Shown one piece after another: positions 15,560 through 24,433 of a DNA stretch of 64,000 nucleotides. Location of the stretch: contig NZ_JAHXYH010000003.1 of the NCBI RefSeq assembly GCF_019970065.1, positions 434,001-498,000 on the forward strand. The letters run 5' to 3'. Numbering within the stretch: position 1 is the stretch's first letter; the number at the start of each line of letters is the position of its first letter. The stretch comes from Chryseobacterium sp. OSA05B (GTDB taxonomy: Bacteria > Bacteroidota > Bacteroidia > Flavobacteriales > Weeksellaceae). Made by a program: the position numbers and the translations under genes. The notes beneath the pieces are model-generated. The model made no database searches, was not told the origin of the DNA, and saw nothing but the letters and a program-made list of their open reading frames with translations.

Positions 15560-16840
15560 CTAAGCCAATGCTTTTTTATACGTCTCTAATGCTCTCTCCC
15601 TGGCGAATTTGTGTTCAACCAATGGTTTTTGATCATAAGATTCGGGAAGCCATTTTCTTATATATTTCAAATCTCTGTCAAACTTTTTAGTCTGTTCTTC
15701 AGGATTAAATATTCTGAAATAAGGTGCTGCATCACACCCACAGCCTGCCGCCCACTGCCAGTTTCCATTGTTCGCGGAAAGGTCATAATCAAGCAGTTTT
15801 GTGGCAAAGTAAGCTTCTCCCCACCTCCAGTCGATCAGAAGATGTTTGGTAAGGAAGCTTGCCGTGATCATCCGCACTCTATTATGCATAAAACCGGTTG
15901 CATTAAGTTCCTTCATTCCTGCATCTACAATGGGATATCCTGTTTTACCTTCGCACCACGCTCTGAATTCCTCTTCATTATTTCTCCACGGAATGTCTTC
16001 ATATTTTTTCTTAAAACAATGGTTCACGACGTGAGGAAAATGAAACAGAATCTGCATGAAGAATTCTCTCCAGATCAGTTCATTAAGCCATGTTTCGCTA
16101 TGATCAAGAGCAAATTTTACACACTTCCTCACAGAAATAGTTCCGAAACGCAGAGCTATTCCAAGGTGTGTGGTATGATCCATCGCCGGAAAATCTCTGT
16201 ATTGCTGATAAGATGCTATAATTTTTTTGTCAAGAGAAGGTTTTATAAATTCTATTTCGGTCTTTTTAAAACCAATATTCTCAAGACTAAGAATGTCATT
16301 ATGTTCTTTTAATAGGGCGAATTGGCGGAAATCAGCTGAAAAAGCTTCAATACTCCCAACATTTTCTTTCCACTTTTTTGAATAAGGCGTAAAGACGGTA
16401 TAAGGAGACTGATCACTTTTAAGAATATCACTTTTTTCGAATATTACCTGATCCTTAAAGTCCAAAAATTTGATCCCGCTTTTCCCAAGGAAATCTGATA
16501 TTTCCCGATCTCTTTTTATGGCCTGCGGCTCATAATCCGTGTTGCAGAACACTGTGTCAATCTCAAATTCTTTGATGAGTTTTTTGAATATATCAATTGG
16601 TTTTCCATGATAGGTTTTCAAGCCGCTTTTACAATCTTTCAGTTCTTTATTGATATTCTCTAAAGCCTGCCGGATATAATCCACCCTTTTATCAGACTTG
16701 TCTTCGAGATGGTCCAGAATTTCAGAATCAAATATAAAAACCGGGATCACTTTCAAGCCGGAATGAAGAGCATGATGCAGACCGGCATTATCTTCCAACC
16801 TTAAATCCCTTCTGAACCAGAACACATTAATTTTGCTCAT
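15560..16840 (-). CDS. phrB: Deoxyribodipyrimidine photolyase / cryptochrome family
   Basis: Repairs UV pyrimidine dimers with light. 426 residues. The N-terminal antenna-type alpha/beta domain starts NVFWFRRDLRLEDNAGLHHAL; the C-terminal FAD domain shows WLNELIWREFFMQI, GKTGYPIVDAGMKELNATGFMHNRVRM, and LLDYDLSANNGNWQW with GCDAAPYFRIFNP. These are the class I photolyase signatures, including the Trp and Asn residues around FAD. It follows the MarR-type gene by 24 bases and precedes hemH, so the three probably form one transcript. Cryptochrome-like signalling instead of repair cannot be excluded from sequence alone. Confidence 0.93.
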   Translation of the reverse strand: MSKINVFWFRRDLRLEDNAGLHHALHSGLKVIPVFIFDSEILDHLEDKSDKRVDYIRQALENINKELKDCKSGLKTYHGKPIDIFKKLIKEFEIDTVFCNTDYEPQAIKRDREISDFLGKSGIKFLDFKDQVIFEKSDILKSDQSPYTVFTPYSKKWKENVGSIEAFSADFRQFALLKEHNDILSLENIGFKKTEIEFIKPSLDKKIIASYQQYRDFPAMDHTTHLGIALRFGTISVRKCVKFALDHSETWLNELIWREFFMQILFHFPHVVNHCFKKKYEDIPWRNNEEEFRAWCEGKTGYPIVDAGMKELNATGFMHNRVRMITASFLTKHLLIDWRWGEAYFATKLLDYDLSANNGNWQWAAGCGCDAAPYFRIFNPEEQTKKFDRDLKYIRKWLPESYDQKPLVEHKFARERALETYKKALA

Positions 16841-16864
16841 TTTCTAAGTTTTTGAAAGCCCCAA

Positions 16865-17530
16865 TCAGTTTTTTTCAAATGAATATTCGTCAAATACCGT
16901 CCTGATCAAGTCCTTACTGTCAATATTCCTACAGAAAATGGGATAGTGAAAACGATCCAGCTTGTTAAGAATCCTGATAAGCTCCATTTTATCCTGATAG
17001 GTAAGATTTCCTGCCACGATATCCGTAGCATTCCGGATCTTATCCATCTGCTGATCCAGAGCTTCAAGCCCGGCCGGAGTAATGGTAATCACTTTATTCC
17101 TTTTATCAATATCAGAATCTGCCTGCTCTATCCAGCCCTGCTTCAGTAATCTAGCGATAATGAGCATTCCTACGGGTTTATCCTGAATATTCTTTTTGAT
17201 AAGCTCCATTTTGGTCATTTTACCGAAAGCTTTTAAGTTGATCAGATAAATAAAATCTTCCTGTGTGGCAAAATGGGAGTCCGAAATAGCGGATTTAGAA
17301 TAGGTTTTTGCATACCTGTTGAGGTGAACCAGCAAAGTGCTTATCGCGCTTTCGGGGGTTCTTCCGTTTTCCTTCCCTTCCCAATACGGTTCATTGATTT
17401 CGGGAGAAGTGTTTTTAGCAAACACCCAGGCTTTAAAACCTTCAATGTCTGAACTATAAGAGCCGGCAGTATTTTCCGATTCAAATTCTTCCAGTAAAGT
17501 AAGTACGTCTTTTATGATGGGATAGTTCAT
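16865..17530 (-). CDS. MarR-type winged-helix regulator heading photolyase operon
   Basis: 221 residues from the chosen Met (MNYPIIKDVLTLLEEFE, 17528-17530); eight upstream in-frame residues are leader. A long N-terminal region (1-75) precedes a MarR winged helix: KMTKMELIKKNIQDKPVGMLIIARLLKQGWIEQ forms the HTH and recognition helix, and DIDKRNKVITITPAGLEAL the wing. The C-terminus ends LIRTVFDEYSFEKN. It is the first gene of the photolyase/ferrochelatase unit. Its first 17 and last 14 codons recur, fused, as the 29-codon remnant upstream of crtI at 26748-26837, and the two leaders share a promoter. This implies a paralogous regulator once controlled the carotenoid genes. Confidence 0.85.
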   Translation of the reverse strand: MNYPIIKDVLTLLEEFESENTAGSYSSDIEGFKAWVFAKNTSPEINEPYWEGKENGRTPESAISTLLVHLNRYAKTYSKSAISDSHFATQEDFIYLINLKAFGKMTKMELIKKNIQDKPVGMLIIARLLKQGWIEQADSDIDKRNKVITITPAGLEALDQQMDKIRNATDIVAGNLTYQDKMELIRILNKLDRFHYPIFCRNIDSKDLIRTVFDEYSFEKN

Positions 17531-17551
17531 TACATTTATTATAATTAAATA

Positions 17552-17559
17552 CAAATATA
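17552..17559 (-). promoter_or_regulatory. -7 promoter box of the MarR-photolyase-hemH unit
   Basis: Minus strand TATATTTG, a TAnnTTTG match, 21 bases before the ATG at 17530. The same box at exactly the same distance precedes the MarR remnant at 26837. The neighbouring TATACT is a half of the AGTATA-TATACT repeat seen there. Confidence 0.6.
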
Positions 17560-17731
17560 CTAATTAATAAAATATTAAAACATAAATAAACCATTAATCA
17601 AAGCACCAAAATATAAACCCCTCTAATTCTTACAATTAAAGGGTTGTTTTTTTTGTGTTTCAGATAAATTCTCTTGATAATGTGCTTAAAAATCAGTTCA
17701 TTGATCTTTAAAACAAATACTTCCTTTTAAA

Positions 17732-18286
17732 TCAAAGCATACCATTAGCATCACTTGAAGCCTGCCAGTCAGCCTTATTAATCTGGTACACCAGATTCGT
17801 TACCGGCGGTTCCCCATTAAATGAACGGGTATCTTCTCCTACCCGTCTGGCCCCAAGTTTTTCGGCCGCCCGGCAAGACCTGATATTGGATGCGCCAATA
17901 TGTAATACCACATCATCAACCTTTGTGAAAGCATAATCAAACATCAGTGATTTCACAGCCTTGTTATAACCATTTCCCCAATAGTCCTTTCCCAGAAAAG
18001 TATATCCTATCGCAACATTATTCTCAAGATGGTTATAATCATAAAATCGTGTAGTCCCTATAACTTTGTCCGAAGACGCATCAATTATTGCAAGTGCTGC
18101 ATTACTGGATAAAGCCTGATCAAAGAAATGATCAAAAGAAGTTCTTTCATGGCGGTCCTTATTAGGGTGCAATTCCCAAACCTGAGGATTGGCTGCCTGC
18201 TGAAAAAGCTCTTCTCTATGGTTCGGTAGCAGAGGTTTCAAAATGATCTGATCTGAAAATAAATGAGGCTGAAAATCAAAAGTCAT
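17732..18286 (-). CDS. GNAT N-acetyltransferase, RimJ/RimL type
   Basis: 184 residues. The acetyl-CoA fold is visible as NVAIGYTFLGKDYWGNGYNKAV (motif A region) followed by VLHIGASNIRSCRAAEKLGARRVGE, the RimJ/RimL-type tail with the ASN-x-S-xx-AAEKLG motif. N-terminus LKPLLPNHREELFQQAANPQVW is the usual substrate side of this subfamily. The substrate (protein N-terminus or small amine) cannot be told. It has no signal peptide and no clear operon partner; the next gene upstream is about 100 bases away. Confidence 0.88.
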   Translation of the reverse strand: MTFDFQPHLFSDQIILKPLLPNHREELFQQAANPQVWELHPNKDRHERTSFDHFFDQALSSNAALAIIDASSDKVIGTTRFYDYNHLENNVAIGYTFLGKDYWGNGYNKAVKSLMFDYAFTKVDDVVLHIGASNIRSCRAAEKLGARRVGEDTRSFNGEPPVTNLVYQINKADWQASSDANGML

Positions 18287-18386
18287 ACGTATTTTAAAAT
18301 ATTGAGCGCGAATTTCGATATTTTTCCAGTTCTTTTATAAAAAGCTATATTAAATTTTAAATAACTTTCATCCCGTCATCACTTCC

Positions 18387-19175
18387 CTAATCCAACCATA
18401 AATTTCCTATCGAATAGGTTCTAGCCTGTCCGCTGATGATTACTCTTTCTCCTTTGTTTTCGCAGAAAAGCTTTCCTAACCGTTCAGAAACCTGCATTGC
18501 ATAAAGGTCATTCTTATCAAGTTTCTCAGCCCAATAAGGAATTAATGAGCAATGAGCAGAGCCGGTAACAGGATCTTCTAAAATGGAAGCTTGCGGAGTA
18601 AAAAATCTCGAAACAAAATCACAATGTTCCCCGGGTGATGTCACTATTACTCCACCGGGATCAAGATTTACCTCATCAAATAACAATCTGTTTATCTTTA
18701 TATTTCTTACTTCAGCTTCAGTCTCATACACCAGGACAAAATCTCTTGACTTTAAAACTTCCTTAGGCTGAATATTCAGTGATTCTTCAATATTTTTTGG
18801 CAAAACATGAGATACAGGCATCCGTGAAGGAAAATCCATCCGATAAAGCTGATCGTCAACACTAACCTTTAGATCCCCGCTTAAGGTTTCAAAAATAATT
18901 TCATTGGCGGTATAGTTTAAGATCGCTTTTAAGCAATGCGCGGTAGCAAGAGTAGCATGACCACATAAATCCATTTCTATTTCAGGAGTGAACCATCTCA
19001 AATGTATTTTCTCACCGTTATCTACAAAGAAAGCCGTTTCTGCCACTGCATTCTCTTTTGCTATTTTTAACAAAATGTCGTCATCAAGCCATGCATTCAA
19101 AGGTACTACACAAGCAGGATTTCCTCCAAATATGCTATCTGTAAAGGCATCAACCTGATAGATATTATATTTCAT
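18387..19175 (-). CDS. PhzF-family isomerase-like protein
   Basis: 262 residues with the PhzF/DapF-like fold in two halves. The start IYQVDAFTDSIFGGNPACVV is the family hallmark; the conserved Glu46 sits in NAVAETAFF, followed by MDLCGHATLATAHCLK. The second half carries ILEDPVTGSAHCSLIPYWA. PhzF itself isomerises a phenazine precursor, but no phenazine genes are here, so this is one of the many housekeeping relatives with unknown substrate. It stands alone, downstream of nothing recognisable. Confidence 0.9.
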   Translation of the reverse strand: MKYNIYQVDAFTDSIFGGNPACVVPLNAWLDDDILLKIAKENAVAETAFFVDNGEKIHLRWFTPEIEMDLCGHATLATAHCLKAILNYTANEIIFETLSGDLKVSVDDQLYRMDFPSRMPVSHVLPKNIEESLNIQPKEVLKSRDFVLVYETEAEVRNIKINRLLFDEVNLDPGGVIVTSPGEHCDFVSRFFTPQASILEDPVTGSAHCSLIPYWAEKLDKNDLYAMQVSERLGKLFCENKGERVIISGQARTYSIGNLWLD

Positions 19176-19373
19176 TGATTTTTCTTTAAGCAGCTAATTT
19201 ACAAAAAGTAAAAGATTGGGGCATTTGATGAGGTGTAAATTATCTGATTACCTATAACATTCACCTACTTGTAAAGATTGGTAAGCCGTAAAAAATGCTA
19301 TTTTCTGCAAAATAAAAAAACGATAAAAGTGAAGTCTTATTATGAATATCCAGACTTACATATTACTAAGGAT

Positions 19374-20729
19374 TTATATCTTCTTGCAATTGACAGACTG
19401 TTTGCCTTGTGTAAGTTTTATCCCTGTAACTTTTCCTTTTTCGTTGAGTAAAAACTTAAGTTCTGCGCCATTGTCAAAAGAATAAAATTCATTTTCTCCT
19501 GTTCTTTTCAGTAATGCTTTTCTTCCCTCTTTACCCTTTTTTTCATCTTCATACATGGCAATAAACAGATGATTTTTTCCTGCCTGTGTTATTTGAAATG
19601 TGCCCACGGTAATAAGACCTGCCAATTTTGCTTTGTAGATCCCTTTATAGATTTCTGTGGGTGGAGCTGTTTCACTATGATAGGTTGTAAAGTCAGGATA
19701 TTTGTATTTTTTTTGGTAGTACTTTGAGACAACGCCTATTACAATATCATTTAATTTTACATTCGTTCCGTTTGCCAGAACAGCCATACTGAAATTGTCT
19801 TCGGGAAGATATGCTACGCCTGAATGAAATTCATCTATCCGGCCTGTATGCCCGTATCCTGTTTTATTATAAAATGGAGTTTTAAATAAACCGTATCCAA
19901 TGATGGTTTGATCGTTGGTCTTTGTCATTTGTTCCAACGAATTTTGAGACAGCAGGTTCCCTTTAAAAAGTTCATGCATTAATTTTGACACATCTTCGGT
20001 TGTAGAAACAATGTCACCTGTTGCAAAAGTGAAACTCGGATGTGTATCGGGTTCTTTTGACCAGTTTTCGCCATCAAACTTGTAAGATTGCGTTCGTTTA
20101 CTATACTGTGTCTGGTCTTTTTCACAATAGGTATCGTGCATACCCACCCTATCCAAGATCCTCATTTTCAGATTTTCTTCATAAGATTTCCCCGTAATAT
20201 CTTCTATGATATATCCCAGCAGCAAGTAATTTGAATTGCTGTAAGAACTTTCCTTTCCCGGCTTAAAATCAGGTTTTCCCTGTTGTACGAGCTTCAGCAT
20301 ATCCTCTCTTGTGTAATTCTTACTTTTTTGGTCATAGTAATCTTCCCACTCCAGATAATTGTAAATACCGCTGGTATGGTTCAGCATATTTCCGATCGTG
20401 ATCACTTCTGCATTCTTAATGGCGGGGAAATATTGGCTGAGTTTGGAGTCCAGTGATAACCTGCCTTCTTCAATAAGCTGGAAAGTAATAATGGCAGTAA
20501 AAACTTTGGTTATAGAGCCAATCCTATATTTAGCCGATCCGTCAGTAAACTTATTGAACTCGCCTTTATAAATTGTTTCCCCATTTTTTTGAAGTAAAAT
20601 ACTGCCGGAAAAAGCATTATTTCTTTGGAAATTAGTCAATACGCTATCTATTGATTTTTTTAAATCAGGATTTTGGGCTGATAATACCCCAAAAATAGGT
20701 AGGATAAATAGTAAGCAGATCTTTCTCAT
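19374..20729 (-). CDS. Exported serine hydrolase, class C beta-lactamase fold
   Basis: 451 residues from the chosen Met at 20727-20729, which starts a clean signal peptide (MRKICLLFILPIFGVLSAQ); a 27-residue upstream extension would bury it. The serine beta-lactamase/penicillin-binding fold shows Ser72-x-x-Lys75 in RIGSITKVFT and Tyr163-Ser-Asn165 in SSYSNSNYLLLGY. A Gly-rich third motif is likely at GYGHTGRIDEF. The C-terminal about 100 residues form an extra beta-rich domain. Members include esterases, DD-peptidases and lactamases; the substrate is unknown. It is divergent from the LytS-type kinase gene. Confidence 0.9.
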   Translation of the reverse strand: MRKICLLFILPIFGVLSAQNPDLKKSIDSVLTNFQRNNAFSGSILLQKNGETIYKGEFNKFTDGSAKYRIGSITKVFTAIITFQLIEEGRLSLDSKLSQYFPAIKNAEVITIGNMLNHTSGIYNYLEWEDYYDQKSKNYTREDMLKLVQQGKPDFKPGKESSYSNSNYLLLGYIIEDITGKSYEENLKMRILDRVGMHDTYCEKDQTQYSKRTQSYKFDGENWSKEPDTHPSFTFATGDIVSTTEDVSKLMHELFKGNLLSQNSLEQMTKTNDQTIIGYGLFKTPFYNKTGYGHTGRIDEFHSGVAYLPEDNFSMAVLANGTNVKLNDIVIGVVSKYYQKKYKYPDFTTYHSETAPPTEIYKGIYKAKLAGLITVGTFQITQAGKNHLFIAMYEDEKKGKEGRKALLKRTGENEFYSFDNGAELKFLLNEKGKVTGIKLTQGKQSVNCKKI

Positions 20730-20931
20730 TGTTAAATAGTAATTTTTATTCAGTGCAAATAACGAAGGCTTATAAGGAATTTTTGATTTTTTTTGACCAA
20801 CAGCGCTCAATCCCGGATATACAATCTGTACGCTTTTCGATTATTGTTTGTCCGGAAATAAAGCATGTTCGTGTAAAATAGCATGCGCCACTAAAGAAAA
20901 TATTTAACTTTACCCTTTTATTACAAAACAT

Positions 20932-21981
20932 ATGAAGTCACTGAAGGTGTATCATTTTCTCAGATTACAGCTGAATATACTTTTTGTCGGATTTATTATA
21001 TTTACCAGTGTACATAATAATGATAAAAATCTTCCCGTCGTTTTTATTTTATTGTACAACATTATGCTTTTTGTCCCTGCATGGATTAATAACTTCAGGC
21101 TTCTCCCCAACTTTCGGAGCACAAAAAAAATCACACACTATTTAATCTCGGTGATCACTGTTTTTCTAATTTCAGTTATTATAACAGGTTATTATGTACA
21201 ATGGCTTTATCTCCAATTCAATACTAACGAATTATCGGATTTCACATCATTGGCAGCGACATCTTCAGCTCCGGCAACATTAGAAAAGTATCAATCTTAT
21301 TTTGATGTTTATCCCGGAATTATCATCACAATGGTTGTTATGGCCATGGGCTATTCGCTACAGGAATATGTAGTAAAGATTAAAAGGAATGAACAGATAC
21401 AGGCACAACAAAGAATTGCTGAGCTAGGTCTCTTAAAATCTCAAATCAGTCCTCATTTTCTTTTTAATGTATTGAATAGTTTATATGCTCTATCCCTTAA
21501 AATGTCAAAAGAAACACCCGATGTTATCCTAAAGCTGTCCGATATTCTCAGGTATTCTTTATTCGAATCACAGCCAAAAGAAATTTCCATCACCAACGAG
21601 ATCCATATTTTAAATACCTATATTGATATTGAACGATTAAGAATGCCTGCCAACGCACAGATTTCTTTTCATCACACAGAAGTAACAGATTCGGTTAAAA
21701 TGGCACCCATGCTTTTATTACCTTTAGTAGAAAATGCTTTTAAACATGGTACTGATTCTACTATTGGTGTATCTTACATCCATATTACCTTATCCTGCAA
21801 TGACAACAGCCTTGTATTTACATGTACCAATAATTTTAAGGAGACCGCAACCAAAGATTTTGGAGGGATCGGTATTGAAAACATACAAAAACGACTTCAA
21901 TTGCTGTATCCCTCAAGACATGTTTTCAAAATTAAAAAAGACAAAAATACTTTTAGCGCTACCCTTGAAATAAAACTGTAG
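20932..21981 (+). CDS. LytS-type sensor histidine kinase
   Basis: 349 residues. Four hydrophobic segments in residues 1-145 form the membrane sensor, followed by a short coiled linker (KRNEQIQAQQRIAELGLLKSQ) and the His_kinase domain with phospho-acceptor His175 in ISPHFLFNVLNSLYALS. The ATPase part has LPLVENAFKHG (N-box) and GGIGIENIQKRLQLLYP (G-box). No periplasmic domain of note is visible. Its stop codon is followed after three bases by the LytTR response regulator, so the two form one system. Signal and targets are unknown; the carotenoid operon converges on the pair from the other side. Confidence 0.92.
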   Translation: MKSLKVYHFLRLQLNILFVGFIIFTSVHNNDKNLPVVFILLYNIMLFVPAWINNFRLLPNFRSTKKITHYLISVITVFLISVIITGYYVQWLYLQFNTNELSDFTSLAATSSAPATLEKYQSYFDVYPGIIITMVVMAMGYSLQEYVVKIKRNEQIQAQQRIAELGLLKSQISPHFLFNVLNSLYALSLKMSKETPDVILKLSDILRYSLFESQPKEISITNEIHILNTYIDIERLRMPANAQISFHHTEVTDSVKMAPMLLLPLVENAFKHGTDSTIGVSYIHITLSCNDNSLVFTCTNNFKETATKDFGGIGIENIQKRLQLLYPSRHVFKIKKDKNTFSATLEIKL

Positions 21982-21984
21982 AGA

Positions 21985-22704
21985 ATGATGAAAATAAGAT
22001 GTTTAGTAGTAGATGATGAAAAACTTGCTCAGGAAGTTTTGGTCCATCATATTTCAAAATTTGAAATTTTGCAGCTTGAAGGTATTTGCAATAACGTTTT
22101 TGAGTTGATCCGTTTTTTAAATAAGAATAAAGAAATTGATCTGATTTTTTTAGACATCAAAATGCCTGAGATCAACGGAACTGATTTTGTTTCTATCTTT
22201 AACAATCCTCCTGCCATTATATACACCACAGCATATCACCAATACGCCGTAGATGCATTTAATCAAAATGCTATAGATTATTTATTAAAACCTATTTCTC
22301 TTGATCGTTTTTCTAAAAGTGTTCAGAAAGCTAATGAGAATTTAAGGCAAAAACAACAGTTCATTTCCACAATCAATGAAAAAGATAATGAAAGTTTTTA
22401 TGTAAAAAGTGATAAGCGGCTGGTAAAAATTAATCCTTCCGAACTGATTTATATCGAGGGGATGCGAAACTACATTTGTATATATACTGAAAGCACTCAT
22501 GTGATCGTTCACGGTACCTTGACGAGCATTGAAGAAACCTTAAAACACCTCAGTTATATTTGCCGGGTTCATAAATCTTTTTTTATTAACCTCAATAAGA
22601 TCAGTTACGTAGAACAACATGTCATATTACTGACTAATAAAAAAAACATTCCCATAGGATTAAGCTATCGCGACGAAGTATATAAAAAACTAAAAATAAT
22701 ATAA
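21985..22704 (+). CDS. LytTR-family response regulator
   Basis: 239 residues. Receiver domain 1-120 with acidic pocket Asp10-Asp11, phospho-acceptor Asp57 in LIFLDIKMPEINGTDF, Thr in IIYTTAYHQYAVDAF and Lys in YLLKPISLDRF. LytTR DNA-binding domain from about 140: FYVKSDKRLVKINPSELIYI, then CRVHKSFFINLNKISYVEQ. It is cotranscribed with the LytS-type kinase (three bases between stop and ATG), and its domain structure fits the AlgR/LytR class. The regulon is not identifiable from this sequence. Confidence 0.94.
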   Translation: MMKIRCLVVDDEKLAQEVLVHHISKFEILQLEGICNNVFELIRFLNKNKEIDLIFLDIKMPEINGTDFVSIFNNPPAIIYTTAYHQYAVDAFNQNAIDYLLKPISLDRFSKSVQKANENLRQKQQFISTINEKDNESFYVKSDKRLVKINPSELIYIEGMRNYICIYTESTHVIVHGTLTSIEETLKHLSYICRVHKSFFINLNKISYVEQHVILLTNKKNIPIGLSYRDEVYKKLKII

Positions 22705-22782
22705 TGTAAATCAGCCCAATCAGGCATGAAACCCTGGAGTCCACCTGACTATCATACCATAAAATTTTCTCCTCAAAAAAGG

Positions 22783-23478
22783 CTATTGATCGGGCTCATT
22801 TCTCTTAAATTTTTGAAATAAATACATATTCCACAAAATCATTTCATACCCATATACCGTATCTTCAACCGGAATGGTAAGCATTCTTATCCCTATAAAA
22901 TTCTCAGGATTGTAGTTCACAACAGGAAATTCCAGACCTGTTCCGGTAAGTATGCCGTTTACGATGAGGAATCCCGGCATCAGCAAAAAATAAATCAAAG
23001 AAGCCTTCCCTATCCATCTTGCTTTCAGCAAAAAATACAATGTGAACATACTGATGGCTGTGGATAAAAAGGTAATCAAGGTATAGATTTTATCATGAAA
23101 ACAAACAGCCATTCCCAATGCAGAAATAATGGAAATAATCACAAATACTTTTTCAGGAAGCGGTTTCCAATCCAGACGGAAAAATTTGTCCAGGCAGAAA
23201 TAGGTGAAAATACATGAAAACGGAATGCAGAAAAAAAACAGTATTTCTTCAATAGGAAGCCCACCGATCCTGATTCCCAAAAGATAGGCATCATTGAACC
23301 ACCAGACGCCTCTATTGGTAAACCAGATATCCCAAAGAATAAAGACAAGAGCCACAATAAATGCTGCCTTAAAAAAAGCAGGAAAATGCCTGTTGAATTT
23401 TATTTTAGGATGAAATGAAAAAACAAAACAGATGATTACCGTAAAAAAATTAATCAAAAGATAGGTGTAGTGCAGCAT
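22783..23478 (-). CDS. Lycopene cyclase domain protein (CrtYcd/CarR type)
   Basis: 231 residues, strongly hydrophobic with about seven membrane segments. The internal motif GGLPIEEILFFFCIPFSCIFTY is the hallmark PxE(E)xxFF of heterodimer-type lycopene cyclases, and VEDTVYGYEMILWNMYLF in the second half is its repeat-like counterpart, so both halves (c and d) are fused here. It should close the ends of lycopene to beta-carotene. It is the last gene of the carotenoid unit, 2 bases after crtZ. The product is membrane-bound. A specific name such as crtYcd is likely but not proven. Confidence 0.85.
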   Translation of the reverse strand: MLHYTYLLINFFTVIICFVFSFHPKIKFNRHFPAFFKAAFIVALVFILWDIWFTNRGVWWFNDAYLLGIRIGGLPIEEILFFFCIPFSCIFTYFCLDKFFRLDWKPLPEKVFVIISIISALGMAVCFHDKIYTLITFLSTAISMFTLYFLLKARWIGKASLIYFLLMPGFLIVNGILTGTGLEFPVVNYNPENFIGIRMLTIPVEDTVYGYEMILWNMYLFQKFKRNEPDQ

Positions 23479-23480
23479 GG

Positions 23481-23939
23481 TCAGACTTTAGATTTATTAA
23501 AATACATTTTAAAATATTTGATAGGCACCCACAGAAAGCCAAAACACTCTCCTTTTTCTTTTCCGGTATGTTTATGATGCTGTTTATGGGCACGTCTGAT
23601 AGCCAGCAGATATGGATTTTCTGTATTGCGAAGGATTTTAAGCCTTTGATGTATAAAGATATCGTGGACAAAAAAATAAGCCATTCCGTATAAAGCTATT
23701 CCTACCGCTATATAAAACCAGACATTAAAATGCTGTGTTGTACCATAATACATCAAAAGTATCGTAGGCAAGGCAAAAATGAGAAAGAAATAATCGTTTT
23801 TCTCCATACTTCCCTCATTGCTGTGATCATGATGATCCTTATGAAGCATCCATAGAAACCCATGCATGATATATTTATGGATGAGCCAGGTCATCCCTTC
23901 CATGACCAAAAATGTACTTACTATAATCAGGAAATTCAT
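23481..23939 (-). CDS. crtZ: Beta-carotene hydroxylase
   Basis: 152 residues, membrane di-iron hydroxylase of the fatty-acid-hydroxylase superfamily. Four His clusters are visible: HKYIMHG (His21, His26), HKDHHDHS (His33, 36, 37), HDIFIHQR and HKQHHKH. These ligate the di-iron site that hydroxylates beta-carotene rings to cryptoxanthin and zeaxanthin. Its ATG overlaps the stop of the SRPBCC gene by one base, and the cyclase follows after 2 bases. It fits a pathway ending in zeaxanthin unless a ketolase exists elsewhere. Confidence 0.92.
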   Translation of the reverse strand: MNFLIIVSTFLVMEGMTWLIHKYIMHGFLWMLHKDHHDHSNEGSMEKNDYFFLIFALPTILLMYYGTTQHFNVWFYIAVGIALYGMAYFFVHDIFIHQRLKILRNTENPYLLAIRRAHKQHHKHTGKEKGECFGFLWVPIKYFKMYFNKSKV

Positions 23940-24406
23940 TACTTTATTTTTTTATTGAAGCGTTCTTCTAAAACGGTGTACCTGTAGCTGAAAACATGTT
24001 CAAGTTTTTTTCTGACAAAGACTTTGTGGGCAATTTCACCCAAAAACCCTAAAGGAAGTTCATACTGTACGGTATCTTTCATTAAAACTCCTTTTTCATT
24101 GACTATAAATTCATGGTGGTGATTCCATAGTGTATAAGGTCCTTTTTTCTGAAAATCCGTAAAACTTTTTTGAAAATCAACCTGAGTAATTTCCGTCTTC
24201 CATTTCATTTTTATTCCCAGTACAGGAGAAACATAATAATCAATAATCATCCCTTTAAAAATTTCATCATCTTCCATTTCCGTAAGTACGATAAAGTTCA
24301 TATCCTTCGGGGTAATTTCAGAAAGATTATGGGCGGAAGAAAAAAATGTCCATGCGGTTTCTATATCACAGTTGAGCTGCTGTTCCCTGTAAATTTTATG
24401 TATCAT
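23939..24406 (-). CDS. SRPBCC (START-like) protein in carotenoid operon
   Basis: 155 residues with the SRPBCC lipid-binding fold: CDIETAWTFFSSAHNLSEITPKD start, GMIIDYYVSPVLGIKMKWKTEI strand, HHEFIVNEKGVLMKDTVQYELP core, C-terminal helix KVFVRKKLEHVFSYRY. Members lying in carotenoid operons of Bacteroidota are often annotated as ligand-binding or cyclase-like, but no role is established. It sits between crtB and crtZ with a 27-base and a 1-base overlap junction, so it probably binds a carotenoid or isoprenoid intermediate (inference). Confidence 0.8.
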   Translation of the reverse strand: MIHKIYREQQLNCDIETAWTFFSSAHNLSEITPKDMNFIVLTEMEDDEIFKGMIIDYYVSPVLGIKMKWKTEITQVDFQKSFTDFQKKGPYTLWNHHHEFIVNEKGVLMKDTVQYELPLGFLGEIAHKVFVRKKLEHVFSYRYTVLEERFNKKIK

Positions 24407-24433
24407 TCTATATTTAATTTAAATGGAATATCT

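Noticed and set aside
15611..16312. Long open frame (233 codons) on the plus strand opposite the photolyase gene
   Set aside because: Antisense shadow of a well-conserved gene; composition is rich in Phe/Cys/His as usual for reversed frames and shows no domain.
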